Shown here piece by piece: positions 21,740 to 29,331 of a DNA stretch of 33,504 nt (the stretch's first letter is position 1; every line of letters begins with the position of its first letter). The stretch spans positions 1-33,504 of the forward strand of contig CAJFNY010000047.1 of assembly GCA_904395865.1 (NCBI GenBank), read 5' to 3'. Source of the stretch: an uncultured Oscillospiraceae bacterium (GTDB lineage: Bacteria > Bacillota > Clostridia > Oscillospirales > Oscillospiraceae). Position numbers and translations under genes: made by a program. The notes beneath the pieces were generated by a model. It saw only the letters and a list, made by a program, of their open reading frames with translations. It was not told where the DNA came from and searched no databases.

Positions 21740-22921
21740 TCAGTACTTGCCGTGCTCTGTAACGTACTCACAGGCAGTCAGCACATTCTCCGGCGTACCA
21801 TCGTTCATGGTCATCAGGGTTTTATCCGTTGAGAAAATGTAGCCGCCGCCGGGGGCCAGCAGGTCCAGGCACTTCTGGCACGTATCCATGACGTCCTGCT
21901 TGCTTCCGAACCGAAGCGTCTCCACCGACATGCCGCCCATGACGATGAAGCGGGTGCCCAGGCGGCGCTTGATCTCCACCAGCTCGTCGATCTTGCCGGT
22001 TTCAAACAGGCCGACAAACTTCGTGTGCTCCGGCAGCTCCTGAAGCAGCTCCAGATACGGCATCCAGTTGTTCTCCATAAAGAAGTATACGGAATAGCCG
22101 CGTTTGACCGCCATTTCCTCCAGATATCTCTTCATAAACGGGAGGTACAGCTTCGCGAAATCCTTCGGCCGCAGGTACGTGGGCAGATGCAGCGGGGAGA
22201 ACAGGATCTTCCGATCCGGAGGCGTCGCCGTATCGTTAAACATCTCCAGTACGTAGTCATAGAGGGACAGGCATGCCGCAAGCAGCTCATCGGAATGCCG
22301 CCGGACGTCCAGGGAGATACCCACAAAATCACGCAGATAATCCAGCACGATGTCCGGCGCCAGGAAGTTGGTGGCGCGAACGATCAGGGGCATGCCCAGC
22401 TCCTTCTCAATCCGGGTATTCGGCCCGCGATTGTACTGCATGAAAGCAACGTTGTCAGCGTAGGCCTGCTTAATCAGGTCGACCTTCTTCTCCAGGCTGG
22501 CCCCACGGAAGGCACTGAATTTCCGGGGAATCAGCACATTCGCAAAGAACTTCATCGGGTTCTCAGCCAGCAGCTTATACTCCTCCGGCTCCATCAGCCG
22601 GCCATGACTGCCCTTGATCTGCACGCCGTTATCCGAGCAGGTGTAAATACCCTCGTCTTTGCCGACATTCTCAGCCAGTTTCAGCGGCACAGTGTTGGAG
22701 GTGCTCATGAGCCCGTCCATGGGGATTCGCTCCGTCATGAATTTCGCTGCGTTAAAAATCTCATCTGGATCCTCCAGGAATGCCTTTTTGACACTGATGC
22801 CGGCATACTGGTACATCCACGTGTTCATATTGGGAATCACCGGAACACGATCCGGGATTTTGCGGCTCATCACATCATCAAAGCGCTGCAGCCGCTGCTC
22901 ATACAGAGCGCTTACATCCAT
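21740..22921 (-). CDS. URO-D-family corrinoid methyltransferase (substrate-specific component)
   Basis: A 393-residue protein of the uroporphyrinogen decarboxylase superfamily, in the branch used for methyl transfer (as in MtaA, MtbA and the demethylase group) rather than for heme synthesis. Family features are RFDDVMSRKIPDRVPVIPN near the N-terminus and the C-terminal LLAPGGGYIFSTDKTLM ... NVLTACEYVTEHGKY, which resembles the GGYxxxxxxxxxDxxPxNV segment. The genomic setting with corrinoid proteins and a pterin methyltransferase supports a role in moving methyl from an imported substrate to cob(I)amide. The start at 22921 follows AAGGAGG. Base composition is lower in GC than in flanking genes. 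The substrate is unknown; heme-type decarboxylation is unlikely in this context. Confidence 0.85.
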   Translation of the reverse strand: MDVSALYEQRLQRFDDVMSRKIPDRVPVIPNMNTWMYQYAGISVKKAFLEDPDEIFNAAKFMTERIPMDGLMSTSNTVPLKLAENVGKDEGIYTCSDNGVQIKGSHGRLMEPEEYKLLAENPMKFFANVLIPRKFSAFRGASLEKKVDLIKQAYADNVAFMQYNRGPNTRIEKELGMPLIVRATNFLAPDIVLDYLRDFVGISLDVRRHSDELLAACLSLYDYVLEMFNDTATPPDRKILFSPLHLPTYLRPKDFAKLYLPFMKRYLEEMAVKRGYSVYFFMENNWMPYLELLQELPEHTKFVGLFETGKIDELVEIKRRLGTRFIVMGGMSVETLRFGSKQDVMDTCQKCLDLLAPGGGYIFSTDKTLMTMNDGTPENVLTACEYVTEHGKY

Positions 22922-22995
22922 CTCGACAAACCTCCTTAATAGTAAATGGTAAACCATTCAAGCGGGCTCTGTGTACGGGTCAAACGAGCGGACCG

Positions 22996-24444
22996 TCAGA
23001 ACAGTGCCTGCGCCAGGGGCCAGAAAATCAACATAACCGCGATGTACATGACCACGATCAGCAACATGCTGTATTTCAGGGTTTCACCGCCGGTAATATA
23101 ACCGTCTTTCTGAGCCAGCGCCACGAAGCCGCTGCCGCCGGGCGTTGCAATGCCCATGTTGCACAGTGCCGCCACCAGGACGCCGTACGCAGTCACATAG
23201 CCGACCGGAGAGACCGCCATCAGTGCAGGCACGCCCACGGAAATACCAATGGTACCAATGACGCCGTTGGAGAAGAAATTGGTAGCAACGATCACAAAGC
23301 AGAGGAACACGGCTGCAAGCACCGAAGCCGGCAGACTGCTCGTAATCGGAGCGACCAGATTCCGCAGGAACACGTTGATGCCGCCGGACTCCATATTGAA
23401 TGCCGAAGCATACAGGAAGATACAAGCAATGAAGAACACGGTGGGCCAGGAAATCTTTTTAACCGCCGTCTCATATTTCAGCACTGGTTCGCCCTTGATG
23501 CGGATCGCGCAAACAATAGCCACGGCCAGCAGCGAGAAAATCGATGCGCCAACCCGATCCAGGATTGCTTCCACCTGGGGCAGTATCGAACCAATGAAGT
23601 CCGGCAGCAGCCACACAATAATCAGGGCCACATATACCACCAGAGAGGCCTTACCCTTGGCGCTGAGCTTCTGCAGCTCCTTGCGGCGGGCCATCACATC
23701 ATACGCAGCATACTTTGTGCAGTCAGGGCGCAGTACAAACTTGAAGATCAGGATGGTCAGGCCAAGCGTAACCAGAGAGAGCGGGATGCCGACCATCATG
23801 TACTTCACCCAGGAAACCGGCGCTCCAGTCATCTCCGCCATGGAGTTGATCATCAGCAAAACCACCGGATGTCCAATGGGGGACGCGCCGTTTCCGACAC
23901 AGGTAATCCACAATACGCCCAGATACAGTGCTTTGGCGAACTTGTCCTCTGTCGTATAGCCCAGACTGTCGAGAACTCCTTTCGCCAGCACCAAAAAGAT
24001 GATCATGACGGCTGTGGCTTCCATGAAGTAGCATACCACCAGGTTGGCCAGCAAGAACATGAACAGGAACACATACGGCCGTTTGCTGACAATCTTCCGG
24101 GTGATGAACCAGTTGGAGATCAGTGTAGTTACGCCATTCTCCTCCAGCGCCACACACAGAATCAGAGTACCGATGCAAATCACTGTCGTGGAGTTGCCGA
24201 AAGAGTTGGCCATGATGGTGGAAGCCGGCATGATGCCCGTAAAGGCAAGTGCGCTGATGGACAACATGCTGGTCCAGCCCGTACCATAAGTAATCCAGAG
24301 ATAAATCGTCGCAATGAACAGAGCCAGAGTGGAAGCGCCGGCAGCTGTGATGCCCATGTCAGTGCATCTGCCCAAAATCAGCCGCAGCACCAGAAATACC
24401 AGGATACCGATCAGAATGTGAATGCTCTTAGGCTGTTTTTTCAT
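22996..24444 (-). CDS. SLC13/DASS-type anion transporter
   Basis: A 482-residue integral membrane protein with about 11-13 hydrophobic segments in the ArsB/divalent-anion:Na+ symporter fold. Family-like sections are AFTGIMPASTIMANSFGNSTTVICIG, the SNW-like turn, GNGASPIGHPVVLLMINSM and the second-half match ATNFFSNGVIGTIGISVGVPAL, which together form the paired re-entrant ligand loops (SNT-like, here FGNS and FFSN). Members import C4-dicarboxylates, sulfate or related organic anions. It lies between the corrinoid protein and URO-D genes, so it most likely imports the methylated acid that the pathway demethylates. The start at 24444 follows AAAGGGG. GC content is lower than in neighbouring chromosomal genes. 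Confidence 0.9.
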   Translation of the reverse strand: MKKQPKSIHILIGILVFLVLRLILGRCTDMGITAAGASTLALFIATIYLWITYGTGWTSMLSISALAFTGIMPASTIMANSFGNSTTVICIGTLILCVALEENGVTTLISNWFITRKIVSKRPYVFLFMFLLANLVVCYFMEATAVMIIFLVLAKGVLDSLGYTTEDKFAKALYLGVLWITCVGNGASPIGHPVVLLMINSMAEMTGAPVSWVKYMMVGIPLSLVTLGLTILIFKFVLRPDCTKYAAYDVMARRKELQKLSAKGKASLVVYVALIIVWLLPDFIGSILPQVEAILDRVGASIFSLLAVAIVCAIRIKGEPVLKYETAVKKISWPTVFFIACIFLYASAFNMESGGINVFLRNLVAPITSSLPASVLAAVFLCFVIVATNFFSNGVIGTIGISVGVPALMAVSPVGYVTAYGVLVAALCNMGIATPGGSGFVALAQKDGYITGGETLKYSMLLIVVMYIAVMLIFWPLAQALF

Positions 24445-24500
24445 TTCTTATTCTCGCCCCTTTCAGACGTCGCTCCGCCGGAAGTATTGCTTGCCGAAGC

Positions 24501-25142
24501 TCACGCGCCGGCAGCCCAGGCCTTGCAGGTCTGAATGGTCTTTTGAGGACTGTGCGCCCACTCGTCTGCCCCGGTGGCATTTTTCGCGTTCTCAGAAACC
24601 GGTGCTCCACCGATAATGACCTTCACGTCATTCAGGCCCGCAGCCTTGAGTGCGTCCACCGTTTCCTTCATGGAATCAATGGCCAGAGTCAGGACGCCGG
24701 ACAGCGCAACAATTTTCAGATGGTTCTCCTTGACCGTTTCCACAATCTTTTCCGGCGGTACGTCAATGCCCAGATCCATCACCTCAAAGCCGTTGGCTTC
24801 GAGCATGGCCTTGACGATGTTCTTGCCGATGTCATGCAGATCTCCCTTCACGGTGCAAAGCAGCATCTTCGTATGGGCACCGCCGGAAGCATCTCCGGAA
24901 ATCAGTGCATCTTTCAGGATATCCACCGCCTGCGTCATCAGCTCACCGGCATAAATCAGGTCGCCAACGAAGTACTCGCCCTGCTCAAACCGGTCACCAA
25001 CAATGTCCATTCCCTTCTGGCAGGCACCCATGGCCTCACCAGCCTGGCCGCCTCCCTCACTCATCACCTGGTTCAGTAATGTGACCATAGTATCCTCATC
25101 CAAGTCACCCATGGCCTGTACCAGTTCGTCGAGACTAATCAT
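24501..25142 (-). CDS. Corrinoid (B12-binding) methyl-carrier protein 1
   Basis: A 213-residue methyl-carrying protein. The N-terminal helical cap domain (about 1-90) includes FEQGEYFVGDLIYAGELM. The Rossmann-like cobalamin domain has the His-on signature DLHDIGKN (residues 101-108, His103 being the lower cobalt ligand), the SGVLTLAIDSM segment and IIGGAPVSENAKNATGAD. It shuttles a methyl group between the substrate-side methyltransferase and the tetrahydrofolate-side methyltransferase. It lies directly after the pterin methyltransferase gene and before the transporter gene in one operon. The start at 25142 follows AAAGGAGG. A reactivating iron-sulfur protein (RACE type), usually needed to keep cobalt reduced, is not in the window. 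Confidence 0.95.
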   Translation of the reverse strand: MISLDELVQAMGDLDEDTMVTLLNQVMSEGGGQAGEAMGACQKGMDIVGDRFEQGEYFVGDLIYAGELMTQAVDILKDALISGDASGGAHTKMLLCTVKGDLHDIGKNIVKAMLEANGFEVMDLGIDVPPEKIVETVKENHLKIVALSGVLTLAIDSMKETVDALKAAGLNDVKVIIGGAPVSENAKNATGADEWAHSPQKTIQTCKAWAAGA

Positions 25143-25157
25143 GCTTACTTCCTCCTT

Positions 25158-25967
25158 TTATTTTTTGATGCCAACTTTTCCGCTGCGGTACGCGCGATTA
25201 TACTTTCTGCCGCCCTTGTCCTTCATGCGCAGGGCTTCGCAGGCGTAGATGGTGCTGCGCATGTCCACGCTGCAGGGATCCATGATGGCCGAGTCCAGGC
25301 CGGCCAGAATGGCGTAGGCCATGCAGTTGACGTTCACGTACTTCCGCGCCGGCATGTCGAAGCTGATGTTCGAAATCGCGCCGGTCACTTTTACCTCCGG
25401 CGCGTACTCGTGGATGCCCCGGATGCACTTTTCAAAGTCCACCATGGCCGACGGGACCGTGGCCAGCGCCATGACGCACGGGTCAATGTGGAAGTTGGAC
25501 AGCTTCACGCCGTAGTGGTCGGCCTTGTCGATCATCCGCTTGGCAATGTCCAGCTTCTTCTCCGGGTCCATGGGGATGCCGTCCCGGTCGCACGTCAGGC
25601 CGATGACCTGCCAGTCCGTCCCGGCGATGATGGGGAAGATGGTCTCGCACTTCGTCCCTTCCTCATTGACCGAGTTGACCATGCCGGGCCTCCGGACGCG
25701 CCCCTCCTCCAGGATCCGCTTCAGCAGCTGCACATTGGGGCTGTCGATGCACAGGGGAATCTCCGTCACTGCCTGCATCGTGTCGATGAGCCAGCACATG
25801 GCGTCGTACTCCAGCTCCGTGGACGTGCTGGGCGCGCAGTCGAGGAAATCCGCGCCGGCCTCCGCCTGGGCCAGCGTCCGCTCCCGGATGAGGGCGTCGT
25901 CCCGGTCGGCAATGGCCTGGCGGATCGTCGGAATGGCACCGTTGATCTTCTCTCCAATGACAATCAT
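25158..25967 (-). CDS. Pterin-binding (methyltetrahydrofolate:corrinoid) methyltransferase
   Basis: A 269-residue TIM-barrel enzyme of the DHPS/MeTr family. Motifs are MIVIGEKINGAIP at the start, AGADFLDCAPS (Asp in the pterin pocket), IPLCIDSPN, VNSVNEEG and DPCVMALAT, with GAISNISFDMPARKYVN near the end. These match AcsE/MtrH-like enzymes that move methyl between a corrinoid protein and tetrahydrofolate. It is the first gene of the minus operon. The start at 25967 follows GGAGGTGAT, and the promoter with an internal palindrome lies just upstream. In this setting the direction is probably corrinoid to folate, feeding one-carbon metabolism or acetogenesis. Confidence 0.94.
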   Translation of the reverse strand: MIVIGEKINGAIPTIRQAIADRDDALIRERTLAQAEAGADFLDCAPSTSTELEYDAMCWLIDTMQAVTEIPLCIDSPNVQLLKRILEEGRVRRPGMVNSVNEEGTKCETIFPIIAGTDWQVIGLTCDRDGIPMDPEKKLDIAKRMIDKADHYGVKLSNFHIDPCVMALATVPSAMVDFEKCIRGIHEYAPEVKVTGAISNISFDMPARKYVNVNCMAYAILAGLDSAIMDPCSVDMRSTIYACEALRMKDKGGRKYNRAYRSGKVGIKK

Positions 25968-25996
25968 GGTATCACCTCCAAGATGTAACCATCTCT

Positions 25997-26025
25997 AGTC
26001 TATACAAGATAAATAGACTTGTCAA
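25997..26025 (-). promoter_or_regulatory. Methyltransferase operon promoter with internal operator palindrome
   Basis: On the minus strand a perfect TTGACA (26020-26025) is followed by AGTCTAT-N9-ATAGACT (25997-26019), a perfect 7-9-7 inverted repeat. Its distal half supplies a -10 (TAGACT) at 17-bp spacing. A repressor bound here would block RNA polymerase. The GntR protein at 27543 is the natural candidate. Confidence 0.8.
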
Positions 26026-26115
26026 GCGCGCACAAAACTTTCTCCCAATCGGAGAAAAGGAACCGTCGCTTTTGTAAGATATGACCAACGCCCGGGCAGG
26101 GTGTCCGGGGACGGC

Positions 26116-26144
26116 TTGACTTCTGCCCCGTTTGCATCTATGAT
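26116..26144 (+). promoter_or_regulatory. Promoter of the DUF1638 operon
   Basis: TTGACT (26116-26121), a 17-bp spacer, and TATGAT (26139-26144). It means the open frame reaching back to 26101 cannot be the translated start. Confidence 0.8.
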
Positions 26145-26146
26145 AG

Positions 26147-26196
26147 AAAAAAAAGCGCCTGCCCGCCGGGACCGGCCTCCGGCCGGCGCGCAGGCG
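26147..26196 (-). terminator. Minus-facing intrinsic terminator inside the plus-strand 5' leader
   Basis: Read on the minus strand, a 14-bp stem with one mismatch (26183-26196/26156-26169) is followed by C and eight T (26147-26154). On the plus strand the same bases give a leader starting with eight A and a strong hairpin just before the ribosome site at 26210. It would stop antisense transcripts from entering the minus operon promoter. Confidence 0.75.
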
Positions 26197-26223
26197 GAAG
26201 CTTCCGGCATCGGAGGGAATTGC

Positions 26224-26883
26224 TTGGACTATCTGATCGTTGCCTGCCACACGCTGGAAAATGAGCTGAAGGCGGCGCTCCCCTGCTGCACCAGGTCGTA
26301 CGACCTGGCCTGGATCGACGCGCAGCTGCACAACGTCAAATCGCGCTTCCGCGACGCCGTCCAGGAGATCCTCGACGGCTCCGACGGCTATCAGGCGGTG
26401 CTGTTCGCCACCAGCTTCTGCGGCAACGCCGTGCAGGGCCTGCAGGCCCGGGGCGCGCCGCTGGTCATCCCCCGGGTCGACGACTGCATCTCCCTGCTGC
26501 TGGGCGGCGTGCAGAAGAAGCACCGGCTTCTGAGCTCCTACTTCCTGACCGACGGCTGGCTCCGGGGCCGGGACAACATCTGGAACGAGTACCAGCGGGC
26601 GATCCGGCGGTACGGCGAGGAGACGGCGCAGCAGATCTTCCAGGTGATGCTCTCCAACTACCGGAAGCTGACCCTGCTGGACACCGGCTGCTACGACCTG
26701 GAGGCCAGCAAGGTGCAGGCCGCCCCCATCGCCGACGCCTTTTCCCTGGAGCTGACGGTGGAGCCGGCGAGCATCGACTATCTGCGGCGCCTGCTGACGG
26801 GGCCATGGGAGCCGGAGCAGTTTCTCACGGTGCCGCCCCATGAGACGATCACAGGCGAGCTTCTGACACAGCTCTATCAGTGA
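26224..26883 (+). CDS. DUF1638 protein of corrinoid methyltransferase loci
   Basis: A 219-residue protein matching the DUF1638 family by its pattern: LIVACHTLENEL at the start, VLFATSFCGNAVQGL, PRVDDCISLLLGG (conserved DDC), the YFLTDGW segment, and LDTGCYDLEASK. I chose the TTG at 26224 behind CGGAGGGA; longer frames begin before the promoter. The family often sits beside corrinoid proteins and methylamine or betaine-type methyltransferases, but its role is not established to my knowledge. Conserved Cys and His residues (CH near the start, FCGN, DDC, GCYD) suggest metal or cofactor binding. It starts the plus-strand operon ahead of corrinoid protein 2. Confidence 0.82.
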   Translation: MDYLIVACHTLENELKAALPCCTRSYDLAWIDAQLHNVKSRFRDAVQEILDGSDGYQAVLFATSFCGNAVQGLQARGAPLVIPRVDDCISLLLGGVQKKHRLLSSYFLTDGWLRGRDNIWNEYQRAIRRYGEETAQQIFQVMLSNYRKLTLLDTGCYDLEASKVQAAPIADAFSLELTVEPASIDYLRRLLTGPWEPEQFLTVPPHETITGELLTQLYQ

Positions 26884-26895
26884 GGGTGGTTCAAC

Positions 26896-27546
26896 GTGGA
26901 CAAACAAGAGCTTCTGAAACGACTGACCGACACCATCGGCCGGCTGGACGACGAGGGCGCGCATGCCGCCGCCGAGGCGCTGAAGCAGACCGACTGTACC
27001 TTTGAGGAGGTCCTGGGCTGCCTGAACCAGGGGCTCAAGCTGGTGGGCAGCCAGTTTGAGCAGGGCGAATACTTCATCGCCGACCTGATGTACTCCGGCA
27101 TTCTCTACTGCTCCATCCTGGACTCCTTCTCCTTCACGCGCCCGGCCTCGCTGGGCGGCGAGAAGGGAAAGATCCTGGCCGGCGTCGTGGAGAAGGACAT
27201 TCACGACATCGGCAAGGACATCATCGTCAGCCTGCTCCGGGCTGACGGCTTCGAGGTCATCGACCTGGGCGTCAACGTCCCGCCGCAGACCTTCGTGGAG
27301 CAGATCCGGCTGCAGCAGCCGCAGATCGTCATCCTCAGCGGGATGATGCGCTTCGCTCAGGACTCCATGCGGCGGACGGTGGAAGCCATTCAGCAGGCCG
27401 GCCTGCGCGATCAGGTCCATATCCTTCTGGGCGGCGGCTGCGTCGACCGCAGCATCCTGAAGCACGTGGACGCCGACGCCTGCGCCACGGAGCCTGCCGA
27501 TACCATCAAGGCCTGCAACCGTTTCCTGGAACGGAGGCGCACATGA
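26896..27546 (+). CDS. Corrinoid (B12-binding) methyl-carrier protein 2
   Basis: A 216-residue second methyl carrier, divergent in sequence from the one at 24501 but with the same layout: a helical cap with FEQGEYFIADLMYSG, then DIHDIGKD with His103 as the cobalt ligand, the SGMMRFAQDSM segment and LLGGGCVDRSILKHVDADA. The GTG start at 26896 follows GAGGGTGG. Its stop overlaps the ATG of the GntR gene (ATGA). It has no methyltransferase of its own in this operon, so it either shares the enzymes of the minus operon, acts with one encoded elsewhere, or serves as a methyl or cobalamin sensor linked to the regulator. Confidence 0.93.
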   Translation: MDKQELLKRLTDTIGRLDDEGAHAAAEALKQTDCTFEEVLGCLNQGLKLVGSQFEQGEYFIADLMYSGILYCSILDSFSFTRPASLGGEKGKILAGVVEKDIHDIGKDIIVSLLRADGFEVIDLGVNVPPQTFVEQIRLQQPQIVILSGMMRFAQDSMRRTVEAIQQAGLRDQVHILLGGGCVDRSILKHVDADACATEPADTIKACNRFLERRRT

Positions 27547-28259
27547 ACAGGACGCCCAGCGCGGTTCCCTTATACCGCGTCATTTTCTCCGGACTCTGCG
27601 AAAAGATCGTGGACGGCACCCTGATGCCCGGCGCGCTGCTCCCCTCGGAGAATGAGCTGTGCAGCCAGTACAACACCACCCGGGAGACCGTGCGCCGCGG
27701 CCTGAAGCTGCTGGAGCAGGAGGGCCTGATCTACTCCCTGCCCCGCCGCGGCTACTTCGTCAACTCCCCGCGGCACAACGAATTCGTCATGCAGCTTCCG
27801 GCGCCGCTCGACCGGGGCACCAACCGGTTCCAGAGCATCGACATCGTCACGCCGGAGGAGGACGTCTGCCAGGCGCTGGAGATCTCCCCGCGGCAGAAGG
27901 TCATCGCCATCGCCCGCGGCAGCTACTACGAGAATCAGCAGTTCGGCGTGGAGCAGAAGTACTTCCCCTACTCCCGCGGCGTCCCGTCCATCGAGGAGGA
28001 GATCAACTACGCCGTGTTCCCCGACGCGGCCGACGCGAAGATGTCCTCGTTCAGCTACTATACGCGCCTGCGCATCCGGGCCGTGACGGCCACCGGGGAC
28101 ATCCGGCGGCAGCTGGACTGCGGCGAGCATGAGGCGCTGCTGCTGATCTGCCGGACGAACATCACCCAGGACGGCCTCCACATCAGCTACAGCAGGCAGT
28201 ACCTCCGGGCGCCGTACGCAGAGCTCAGCGGCTCCTCGGGGTACATCCAGAAACAGTAA
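27543..28259 (+). CDS. GntR-family regulator with UTRA domain
   Basis: A 238-residue transcription regulator. The N-terminal winged helix has PLYRVIFSGLCEKIVDGTLMPGALLPSENELCSQYNTTRETVRRGLKLLEQEGLI and the wing PRRGYFV. The C-terminal UTRA ligand-binding domain (about 90-235) includes EISPRQKVIAIARGSYYENQQFGVEQKYFP and ends with SYSRQYLRAPYAEL. HutC-type regulators bind a pathway ligand and release DNA. Overlap with corrinoid protein 2 ties it to the locus. The likely target is the palindrome at 25997-26019. The ligand would be the methylated substrate or its product. A long bidirectional terminator follows. Confidence 0.93.
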   Translation: MNRTPSAVPLYRVIFSGLCEKIVDGTLMPGALLPSENELCSQYNTTRETVRRGLKLLEQEGLIYSLPRRGYFVNSPRHNEFVMQLPAPLDRGTNRFQSIDIVTPEEDVCQALEISPRQKVIAIARGSYYENQQFGVEQKYFPYSRGVPSIEEEINYAVFPDAADAKMSSFSYYTRLRIRAVTATGDIRRQLDCGEHEALLLICRTNITQDGLHISYSRQYLRAPYAELSGSSGYIQKQ

Positions 28260-28277
28260 AAAACGACGCGCCCATGG

Positions 28278-28320
28278 GCGCAAAACCGGGGCGGCGCTGC
28301 GCGCCGCCCCGGTTTTGCGC
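28278..28320. terminator. Bidirectional terminator after the GntR gene
   Basis: A perfect 20-bp inverted repeat with a 3-base loop (28278-28297/28301-28320). The GC-rich core is flanked by an A run on one side and TTTT on the other, which serves the convergent genes. Confidence 0.9.
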
Positions 28321-28336
28321 TCTGCCGGCTCTGCAG

Positions 28337-29170
28337 TCAGAGCCCGACCAGCGAGGAAATGAGGAAGTACAGGATCGCCCCAAATACCACCACGAATACG
28401 GAGATCACCACGTACATGACCACGAAGTTCTTGGCCCGCACCCGGTTGGTGCCTGCGGCCACGGTGGCGGACCGGACGACGGGGGTGCCGTTCTCCACGA
28501 CCACGTCGGCGGAGAAGTCGTTCCGGATCATCGCGCCGTAGCCGTTCTGGGAATCCACGTAGCCCTCCACGCGGTACCCGCCGGCCGCGTCGCCCGCGAA
28601 CGTGACCAGGTCCGGCGGGAACTGCGCCGACGCCGGGCTCTTCAGCTGCGCGCAGACGGCCGTCTTGACGGCCTCCAGAATGGCCTCCCAGTTCTGCGGG
28701 CGCTCCGCCCCCGCAGTCGCCCGGGCCATCAGCTGCCGGAGCTGGCCGCAGATGGCGTCGCGGTCGTCCATGCCGTAGAATTTGGCCGCGGCGGTGGCCG
28801 TCTCCACCACGACGGCGCCGAAGGAGCCGCCGCTCACGGCGCGGATCGACAGCACCGGAATCTCCACCCGCTTCCCGAAGGCGGCGCGGCCGGACACGGT
28901 CGTATCCGTCACGGTGAGGACGCACCGGCCCATGGCCAGGTAGAAGATGATACAGACGATCAAAAGGAGGCCGCCCAGAAGCATAATCCCGGTAAAGACA
29001 GGGGTCGTCGCGCGCGCGGCGGCGTTCCCCGCCGTGGCGTCCAGATGCTCAAATAGGAGGATATACGCAACGAAGCCGCCCACGCTCAGCAGCAGGCCCA
29101 GCACGATGCCGGCGATGGTGGTTTTTCGGACCTTCCCGCTTTTCCCGCGGAGGATGACGCTCTCATTCAT
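28337..29170 (-). CDS. Membrane protein with PH-like domain
   Basis: A 277-residue protein of unknown function. Two membrane helices lie near residues 17-39 (TTIAGIVLGLLLSVGGFVAYILLF) and 58-78. A domain with CVLTVTDTTVSGRAAFGKRVEIPVLSIRAVSGGSFGAVVVETA follows, which looks like a bacterial PH-type fold. A soluble region to about 230 and a C-terminal helix (FVVMYVVISVFVVVFGAILYFLI) complete it. The start at 29170 follows GGAAGGAG; an upstream extension has no ribosome site. The promoter spacer is a run of AT dinucleotides, so expression may switch. No partner gene is evident; the upstream phosphofructokinase gene is separated by a terminator. Confidence 0.78.
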   Translation of the reverse strand: MNESVILRGKSGKVRKTTIAGIVLGLLLSVGGFVAYILLFEHLDATAGNAAARATTPVFTGIMLLGGLLLIVCIIFYLAMGRCVLTVTDTTVSGRAAFGKRVEIPVLSIRAVSGGSFGAVVVETATAAAKFYGMDDRDAICGQLRQLMARATAGAERPQNWEAILEAVKTAVCAQLKSPASAQFPPDLVTFAGDAAGGYRVEGYVDSQNGYGAMIRNDFSADVVVENGTPVVRSATVAAGTNRVRAKNFVVMYVVISVFVVVFGAILYFLISSLVGL

Positions 29171-29269
29171 GTTTGCTCGCTCCTTCCCGCGCCCCGCTGA
29201 CAGGGGGCGCATTCGGGGAATCCCCGAAGTTTTGGTAAAAATGTCGTCATAATACACAACATTTCTCGC

Positions 29270-29301
29270 AGTATATCATATATATATATATATATTGTCA
29301 A
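29270..29301 (-). promoter_or_regulatory. Promoter with (AT)9 in the spacer
   Basis: On the minus strand a perfect TTGACA (29296-29301) and TATACT (29270-29275) are separated by 20 bp, 18 of which are the AT repeat (29278-29295). Loss of one or two repeat units would give 18 or 16 bp, close to the optimum. Confidence 0.7.
29278..29295. repeat. (AT)9 dinucleotide repeat
   Basis: Nine tandem AT units lie between the -35 and -10 of the gene at 29170. It is the longest simple repeat in the window and stands out against the GC-rich background. Confidence 0.95.
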
Positions 29302-29331
29302 GTCTCTCTGTAAAATTCCTTCCCCCGCGAA

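Noticed and set aside
26101-26223. An extended N-terminus for the DUF1638 protein
   Set aside because: The frame runs through the promoter and the hairpin; the TTG at 26224 has a strong ribosome site and matches where the family pattern begins.
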